8,238 nucleotides of DNA from DASUTW01 sp035513995. GTDB taxonomy: Bacteria > Actinomycetota > UBA4738 > CALAEC01. This document shows positions 4,708 through 8,238 of the stretch, piece by piece. The notes below the pieces were generated by a model, which saw only the letters and a program-made list of their open reading frames with translations, did not search any database and was not told the DNA's origin. The stretch covers positions 1 to 8,238 of the forward strand of contig DATKBL010000073.1 in assembly GCA_035513995.1 (NCBI GenBank). The letters run 5' to 3'. Position numbers and translations under genes: made by a program. The stretch's first letter is position 1; each line of letters opens with the position of its first letter.

Positions 4708-5463
4708 TCACTCGGGGAGGGCGAACGCTGACCGGGCGTTCCGATCGGTGACGGTCTCGAGCTCGGCGAGGTCCTGACCTCGCGCTTCGGCCACCGCCTC
4801 GAGGTTGAGGCGCAGGTTCGCGGGGGCGTTCTGGCGTCCTCGAAGGGCCTGCGGGGGCAGATACGGGCTGTCGGTCTCCACGAGGAGCAGGTGCTCGGGG
4901 ACGATCGCGGCGGCGGCCCGCAGCTGCTCGTTCTTCGCGTAGGTGACGGGCCCCGCGAAGGAGCAATAGTAGCCCCTCCGCGACGCCTCGCGCGCCTCCT
5001 CCTCGCCTCCGGAGAAGCAGTGGAGGATCACTCGGTCCAGGCGCTCCTCGTCCAGCACCCGAAGGACGTCGGGCCAGGCGTCCCGCGTGTGCACCACGAT
5101 GGGCTTGTCGTGCTCCCGGGCGAGCGAGCAGTGAGCCCGCAGCACGCGCTCCTGCTCCTCGGCCGGCGAGAGCATCCGGTAGTGATCGAGGCCGGTCTCC
5201 CCCACCGCGACGACCCTCGGGTCGCTGAGGAGCTCCTCGATCTCGGCCCCGGTGGCGTCGTCGAAGTCCTTGGCGTCGTGCGGATGCACCCCCGCGGTCG
5301 CGAACACGCCCGGCAGCGAGTCGGCGAGCTCCCGCGACCGGTGGGACGACGCTCGGTCCACGCCCACGCACACGAGCACCCCCACGCCGGCGGCCTCGGC
5401 CTGGCGAACCAGGTCCGTCGGCTCCCCCTCCATCAGGAACAGGTGGCAGTGGGTGTCGATCAC
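4708..5463 (-). CDS. tatD: TatD-family metal-dependent hydrolase (DNase)
   Basis: A 251-residue TIM-barrel hydrolase of the TatD family, cytosolic, with 3'-5' exonuclease activity shown for E. coli TatD; the actinobacterial substrate is less clear. All family metal-site motifs are present: DTHCHL (3-8; His5 and His7), GVHPH (58-62), GETGLDHYR (88-96; Glu89), VVHTRDAW (123-130; His125), ILHCFSGG (146-153; His148) and ETDSPYLPP (196-204; Asp198). The length is normal. It starts with GTG, four nt after the metG stop, with GAAGGA inside the end of metG as ribosome-binding site, so it is cotranscribed with metG. metG-tatD adjacency occurs in both actinobacteria and Bacillus (metS-yabD). Confidence 0.95.
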   Translation of the reverse strand: MIDTHCHLFLMEGEPTDLVRQAEAAGVGVLVCVGVDRASSHRSRELADSLPGVFATAGVHPHDAKDFDDATGAEIEELLSDPRVVAVGETGLDHYRMLSPAEEQERVLRAHCSLAREHDKPIVVHTRDAWPDVLRVLDEERLDRVILHCFSGGEEEAREASRRGYYCSFAGPVTYAKNEQLRAAAAIVPEHLLLVETDSPYLPPQALRGRQNAPANLRLNLEAVAEARGQDLAELETVTDRNARSAFALPE

Positions 5464-5467
5464 ACGC

Positions 5468-7006
5468 TCATCCTTCGAGCCGGGGGAACAGCGCCTCGCC
5501 CTTCGTCACGCGGGTCCCGGGAGCGAGCCCTCCCCAGCGGGCCGCCCCGGGGAGGCGCTGGTCGCCGAGCGCCTCGGGGATCCCGAGCTGGCGCCACAGG
5601 CGTTCCGCGGAGGAGGGCATGCTCGGCGAGATCAGGACGGCGAGGATGCGCAGCGTCTCGGCGGCCGTGTACAGGATCGTCGCGGTCTCGTCGCGCCGCT
5701 CTGGATCCTTCGCGAGCTTCCAGGGCTCCACCTCGACCAGGTACTCGTTCGCCCGGCCGACGATCTCCCACACGGCGGCGAGTGCAGCGGTGAGCTCGAC
5801 CGCGTCCATGTGTCGGTCGTACCGGGCGGCCACATCCTCGACCGCGCCCGGGAGGCCGCCGTCGAGCCCGTCGACGACCGGCTCGGGAACTCCTCCGTCG
5901 AACGCGCTCGCGATCATCGCCAGGACCCGGCTGGCCAGGTTCCCCAGCCCGTTCGCGAGATCGGCGTTCGTCCGCGCGAGCATCGACTCCCACGAGAAGC
6001 TGCCGTCCTGCCCGAAGGCGACCTCGCGAAGGAAGTAGTAGCGGTACGCGTCCACGCCGAAGTGGTCGACGAGCTCGAAGGGGTGGATGCCGGTGAGCTT
6101 CGTCTTCGACATCTTCTCGCCCCCCACGAGGAGGAAGCCGTGCGCCCACACCTGCCTCGGCGGCTCGACGCCCGCGGCCATCAGCATCGCCGGCCAGTAG
6201 ATCGCGTGGAACCTCAGGATGTCCTTCCCGATGAAGTGGATGTCGGCCGGCCACATCCGCTCGAAGCGATCGGGGTCGTCGGCGAAGCCGGCCGCGGTGA
6301 CGTAGTTCGTCAGGGCGTCGAACCACACGTAGCAGACATGCTCGGGGTCCCAGGGCAGGGGGACCCCCCACGCGAACGAGGTGCGCGAGATCGAGAAGTC
6401 CCGTAGGCCCTGGCGGATCGTCGAGAGCACCTCGTTCCGCCGCGACTCCGGCTCCACCGCTTCCGGATGGCGCTCGTAGTGCTCGAGGAGACGGTCCGCG
6501 TAGGCCGACAGCCGGAAGAAGTAGTTCTCCTCGGACATCTGCTCCACGGGGCGGCCGTGGATCGGGCAGCTGCCGTCCACGAGCTCGTCCTCGGTGTAGT
6601 ACGCCTCGCACGAGACGCAGTACAGACCCTCGTAGGTCCCCAGGTAGATGTCCTCGCGCCCGTTCTCGTAGACGGCCTGGAGGAGCTTGCCGACCGCGGC
6701 CTCGTGCCGGGGCTCGGTGGTTCGGATGTAGTCGTCGTGGGAGATGTCGAGCCGCTCCCAGACCTCGCGCCATCGGGGCTCCATCTGGTCGACGAAGGCT
6801 TGAGGGTCGAGGCCCTGCTCCTGCGCGGCCTGAGGCACCTTCTTCCCGTGCTCGTCGGTCCCGGTCAGGAAGAAGACGCGCTCGCCGCGCAGGCGGTGGT
6901 ATCGGGCGACGAAGTCGGTGGCCACGGTGGTGTAGGCGTGGCCGATGTGCGGCACGTCGTTGGGGTAGTAGATGGGCGTCGTGACGTAGAAGATGTCCTT
7001 CGGCAT
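5468..7006 (-). CDS. metG: Methionyl-tRNA synthetase
   Basis: Class I aminoacyl-tRNA synthetase charging tRNA-Met in the cytosol; 512 residues. Seen: the PIYYPNDVPHIGHAY segment with HIGH at 20-23, TGTDEHGKKV (48-57), a single zinc knuckle with Cys130, Cys133, Cys147 and His150, WGVPLPWDPEHVCYVWFDAL (213-232), the KMSKS loop as KMSKT (298-302), and FGVDAYRYYFLRE (316-328), with the helical anticodon-binding domain after it. There is no C-terminal EMAP-II-like dimerisation domain, as usual for short forms. The start at ATG 7006 (MPKDIFYVTTPIYY) has GGGAGA ten nt upstream. An in-frame extension to 7081 would run into the end of rsmI and adds no conserved sequence. It lies 22 nt after rsmI and 4 nt before tatD. 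Confidence 0.97.
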   Translation of the reverse strand: MPKDIFYVTTPIYYPNDVPHIGHAYTTVATDFVARYHRLRGERVFFLTGTDEHGKKVPQAAQEQGLDPQAFVDQMEPRWREVWERLDISHDDYIRTTEPRHEAAVGKLLQAVYENGREDIYLGTYEGLYCVSCEAYYTEDELVDGSCPIHGRPVEQMSEENYFFRLSAYADRLLEHYERHPEAVEPESRRNEVLSTIRQGLRDFSISRTSFAWGVPLPWDPEHVCYVWFDALTNYVTAAGFADDPDRFERMWPADIHFIGKDILRFHAIYWPAMLMAAGVEPPRQVWAHGFLLVGGEKMSKTKLTGIHPFELVDHFGVDAYRYYFLREVAFGQDGSFSWESMLARTNADLANGLGNLASRVLAMIASAFDGGVPEPVVDGLDGGLPGAVEDVAARYDRHMDAVELTAALAAVWEIVGRANEYLVEVEPWKLAKDPERRDETATILYTAAETLRILAVLISPSMPSSAERLWRQLGIPEALGDQRLPGAARWGGLAPGTRVTKGEALFPRLEG

Positions 7007-7028
7007 CGCGGGCGATTCTCCCACAGCC

Positions 7029-7862
7029 TCAGGCGTCGCCGCCCCCCAGCGAGGCGTCGTAGAGGGCCCTCCGGCCGGCACCGGAGCTCTCCGCCACGCG
7101 CGCCGCGGCCTCCTTCCGGGAGAGGCCCTCCTCCACCAGTTCGTTCACGCGCGCGGCGAGCGCCTCGACATCGGGCGCGGCCGGCTCGGCGCCGCCGATC
7201 ACCACGGTCACCTCGCCCTTGACCTCATGCGGCGTCCCCTCGGCGAGCTCGCGCAGCGAGCCACGGCGGATCTCCTGGTGCATCTTGGTCAGCTCCCGGA
7301 CGACGGCGGCGGGTCGGTCGGGGCCGAGCATCTCGACGGCGTCCTCGAGGAGCGCCCGCAAGCGCTGGGGCGACTCGAAGAGGAGGAGGGTGCGCGGTTC
7401 GTCCGCGTTCTCGCCGAGCCTCGCTCGCCGGGCCGCCTCCTTCTTGGGGAGGAAGCCCTCGAACGCGAAGCGGTCGGTGGGGAGGCCGCTGACCACGAGG
7501 GCGGCGATCGCGGCGGCCGGCCCCGGCACCACGTCGACCTCGACGCCCGCCGCGATCGCCGCGCGGACGAGCCGGTAGCCGGGGTCCGAGAACGAGGGCA
7601 TCCCTCCGTCGGTGACCAGCGCCACGTCGCTCCCGCCCCGTAGCTGCTCGATCAGGTGCGGGGTCTGCTTCCGCTCGTTCCCCTCGAAGTAGGAGACGAG
7701 GCGTGCCCCGCGCTCGATCTCCAGCGCCTCGAGGAGCCTGCCGGTGCGGCGGGTGTCCTCGCAGGCGATGACGTGGACGCGAGCGAGCGTCTCACGAAGA
7801 CGCTCGCTCGCGTCCTTGAGGTTCCCGATCGGGGTTCCGACGAGGATCAGGGTCCCGGCCAC
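7029..7862 (-). CDS. rsmI: RsmI, 16S rRNA (cytidine1402-2'-O)-methyltransferase
   Basis: SAM-dependent tetrapyrrole-methylase-fold enzyme that 2'-O-methylates C1402 in the decoding centre of 16S rRNA; 277 residues, the usual size. Seen: LILVGTPIGNLKDASERL (5-22), IACEDTRRTGRLLE (32-45), SYFEGNE (57-63), VALVTDGGMPSFSDPGYRLV (80-99), VVPGPAAAIAALVVSGLPTD (111-130), RFAFEGFLPKK (131-141), and LLFESPQRL further on. A C-terminal helical RsmI tail (GLSRKEAAARVAESSG) is present. The GTG start has no Shine-Dalgarno, but TATGAT (7874-7869) ends six nt before it, indicating a leaderless mRNA. It is first in the rsmI-metG-tatD run and divergent from the mannosyltransferase, as in mycobacteria. Codons 16-30 form a perfect 18-bp inverted repeat (7775-7815). 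Confidence 0.96.
   Translation of the reverse strand: MAGTLILVGTPIGNLKDASERLRETLARVHVIACEDTRRTGRLLEALEIERGARLVSYFEGNERKQTPHLIEQLRGGSDVALVTDGGMPSFSDPGYRLVRAAIAAGVEVDVVPGPAAAIAALVVSGLPTDRFAFEGFLPKKEAARRARLGENADEPRTLLLFESPQRLRALLEDAVEMLGPDRPAAVVRELTKMHQEIRRGSLRELAEGTPHEVKGEVTVVIGGAEPAAPDVEALAARVNELVEEGLSRKEAAARVAESSGAGRRALYDASLGGGDA
7775..7815. repeat. Perfect 18-bp inverted repeat with 5-nt loop, inside rsmI
   Basis: The arm ggacgcgagcgagcgtct (7775-7792) is followed by the loop cacga (7793-7797) and its exact reverse complement (7798-7815). In the rsmI mRNA it begins about 48 nt from the presumed leaderless 5' end and covers codons 16-30 (the DASERLRETLARV stretch). No T-run follows on either strand, so it is not a standard intrinsic terminator. 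A chance origin is helped by the palindromic coding of an amphipathic helix, but 18 perfect pairs is long. Confidence 0.9.
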
Positions 7863-7868
7863 ACCCCG

Positions 7869-7874
7869 ATCATA
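7869..7874 (-). promoter_or_regulatory. -10 element of rsmI, leaderless
   Basis: TATGAT on the minus strand, one base off TATAAT, ends six nt before the GTG start of rsmI, so the transcript would begin at the start codon. No convincing -35 is seen 16-18 bp upstream. The position is right for a leaderless gene and the gene has no Shine-Dalgarno. Confidence 0.6.
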
Positions 7875-7930
7875 GGTGCGCGGGGTGGTGGCGAGACGAG
7901 CGAGGGACGCCGTGGCATGCTCCTTCCATC

Positions 7931-8238
7931 ATGAGCGACGTTCGGGGACCCCACGCCGCCATGCCGACGCAGCCCGCCGAGGCATGGGCGGCGAGCACGG
8001 CGGAGCGCCGTGCGGACCCGGTGGACGACGCCCGCCGCCGCGCGATCGCGCGAGCCCTCATGATCGTGCTCGCCGTCACCGCGCTGGCGGGCGTCGCGCG
8101 ATTCTGGAACCTGGGGCACCCGGAGGAGAAGGTCTTCGACGAGGTCTACTACGCGTCGGACGCGTGCCTCTACGCGGGGCATCCCTTCGAGGAGTGCGAC
8201 CTGGAGAGCGCCACCGAGCGGTCCTGGGTGCACCCCCC
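7931..8238 (+). CDS. Pmt-type dolichyl/polyprenyl-phosphate-mannose protein O-mannosyltransferase, N-terminal fragment
   Basis: Only the first 102 residues are present. An N-terminal cytoplasmic stretch of about 42 residues, Arg-rich near the membrane, leads to a first transmembrane helix (43-58, LMIVLAVTALAGVARF). Then comes the first extracytoplasmic loop with KVFDEVYYASDA (67-78), whose Asp70-Glu71 match the acidic pair essential in PMT-family GT39 enzymes, and SWVHPP (98-103, running into the edge), matching the HPPLGK signature. The enzyme transfers mannose from a polyprenyl carrier to Ser/Thr of secreted proteins at the membrane. Divergence from rsmI by 68 bp is the mycobacterial pmt-rsmI arrangement. 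The ATG at 7931 has no Shine-Dalgarno (the bases before it are pyrimidine-rich), and a second in-frame ATG at 7961 is possible. The rest lies past the window. Confidence 0.87.
   Translation, partial: MSDVRGPHAAMPTQPAEAWAASTAERRADPVDDARRRAIARALMIVLAVTALAGVARFWNLGHPEEKVFDEVYYASDACLYAGHPFEECDLESATERSWVHP

Noticed and set aside
3137..4777. Long plus-strand open frame (546 codons) opposite rsmA and the G5-RlpA gene
   Set aside because: Its product is low-complexity and matches no family, while the opposite strand codes for conserved domains. Long antisense frames are expected in such GC-rich sequence. The same holds for the other plus-strand frames over 1-7934.
4589..5371. Upstream extension of the G5-RlpA frame to 5371
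   Set aside because: The extra residues are Arg/Gly/Ala-rich and lie antisense-free but out of frame within tatD, which has all its catalytic motifs. The domain architecture and membrane anchor begin after ATG 4588.
7007..7081. Upstream extension of metG to 7081
   Set aside because: It runs into the end of rsmI, adds no conserved MetRS sequence, and the ATG at 7006 begins exactly at the family N-terminus.
8039..8052. Perfect 14-bp palindrome CGCGCGATCGCGCG in the mannosyltransferase gene
   Set aside because: It falls in codons for an Arg/Ala-rich stretch (RRAIAR) and is likely a product of CG-rich codon use.

Overview
The window is very GC-rich and almost fully coding. It reads as a housekeeping block of a high-GC Gram-positive, most likely a deep or poorly sampled Actinomycetota. 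Three things point there. The gene order is divergent protein O-mannosyltransferase / rsmI, metG, tatD, a G5-domain cell-wall protein, rsmA, ispE and then glmU, which follows the rsmI-metG-tatD-rpfB-ksgA-ispE...glmU neighbourhood known from mycobacteria and relatives. The MetRS carries the KMSKT form of the signature loop. Several genes appear to be read from leaderless mRNAs beginning at GTG.

Layout: everything except the last gene is on the minus strand, so transcription runs from high to low coordinates. At the right end (7931-8238, plus strand) is the N-terminus of a Pmt-type mannosyltransferase. It is divergent from rsmI (7862-7029), which is followed closely by metG (7006-5468) and tatD (5463-4708). 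After a 119-bp gap with a weak promoter candidate come a DUF348-G5-RlpA-like surface protein (4588-3485), rsmA (overlapping it), ispE (4-nt overlap with rsmA) and, 8 nt further on, tRNA-Gln(TTG) (1811-1741). A short AT-richer gap then carries a near-consensus promoter. It drives an accessory three-gene unit: ArsR-type regulator (1697-1362), SRPBCC/AHSA1 protein (1387-926) and VOC-family protein (897-529). The left edge holds the N-terminal third of glmU (from 476 or 482 down to 1).

How the genes fit together: rsmI and rsmA methylate 16S rRNA, metG and tRNA-Gln serve translation, ispE feeds isoprenoid (and so lipid-carrier) synthesis, glmU makes UDP-GlcNAc for peptidoglycan, and the G5 protein is an envelope protein. 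The block thus combines translation and cell-wall maintenance. The ArsR-SRPBCC-VOC unit is the foreign-looking element: a self-regulated accessory cassette lying between tRNA-Gln and glmU.

No phage, IS, CRISPR or clearly new multi-gene system was found. The points most worth following up are: a perfect 18-bp hairpin inside the 5' end of rsmI, and a second near-perfect one in ispE; an RlpA-like domain in the place of the Rpf domain at an rpfB-like locus, with a shortened catalytic loop; the arsR promoter/operator; the recurring TANNNT-6/7-GTG leaderless arrangement at three transcription-unit heads; and the unresolved start of rsmA. All identifications are by eye from motifs; no searches were run.
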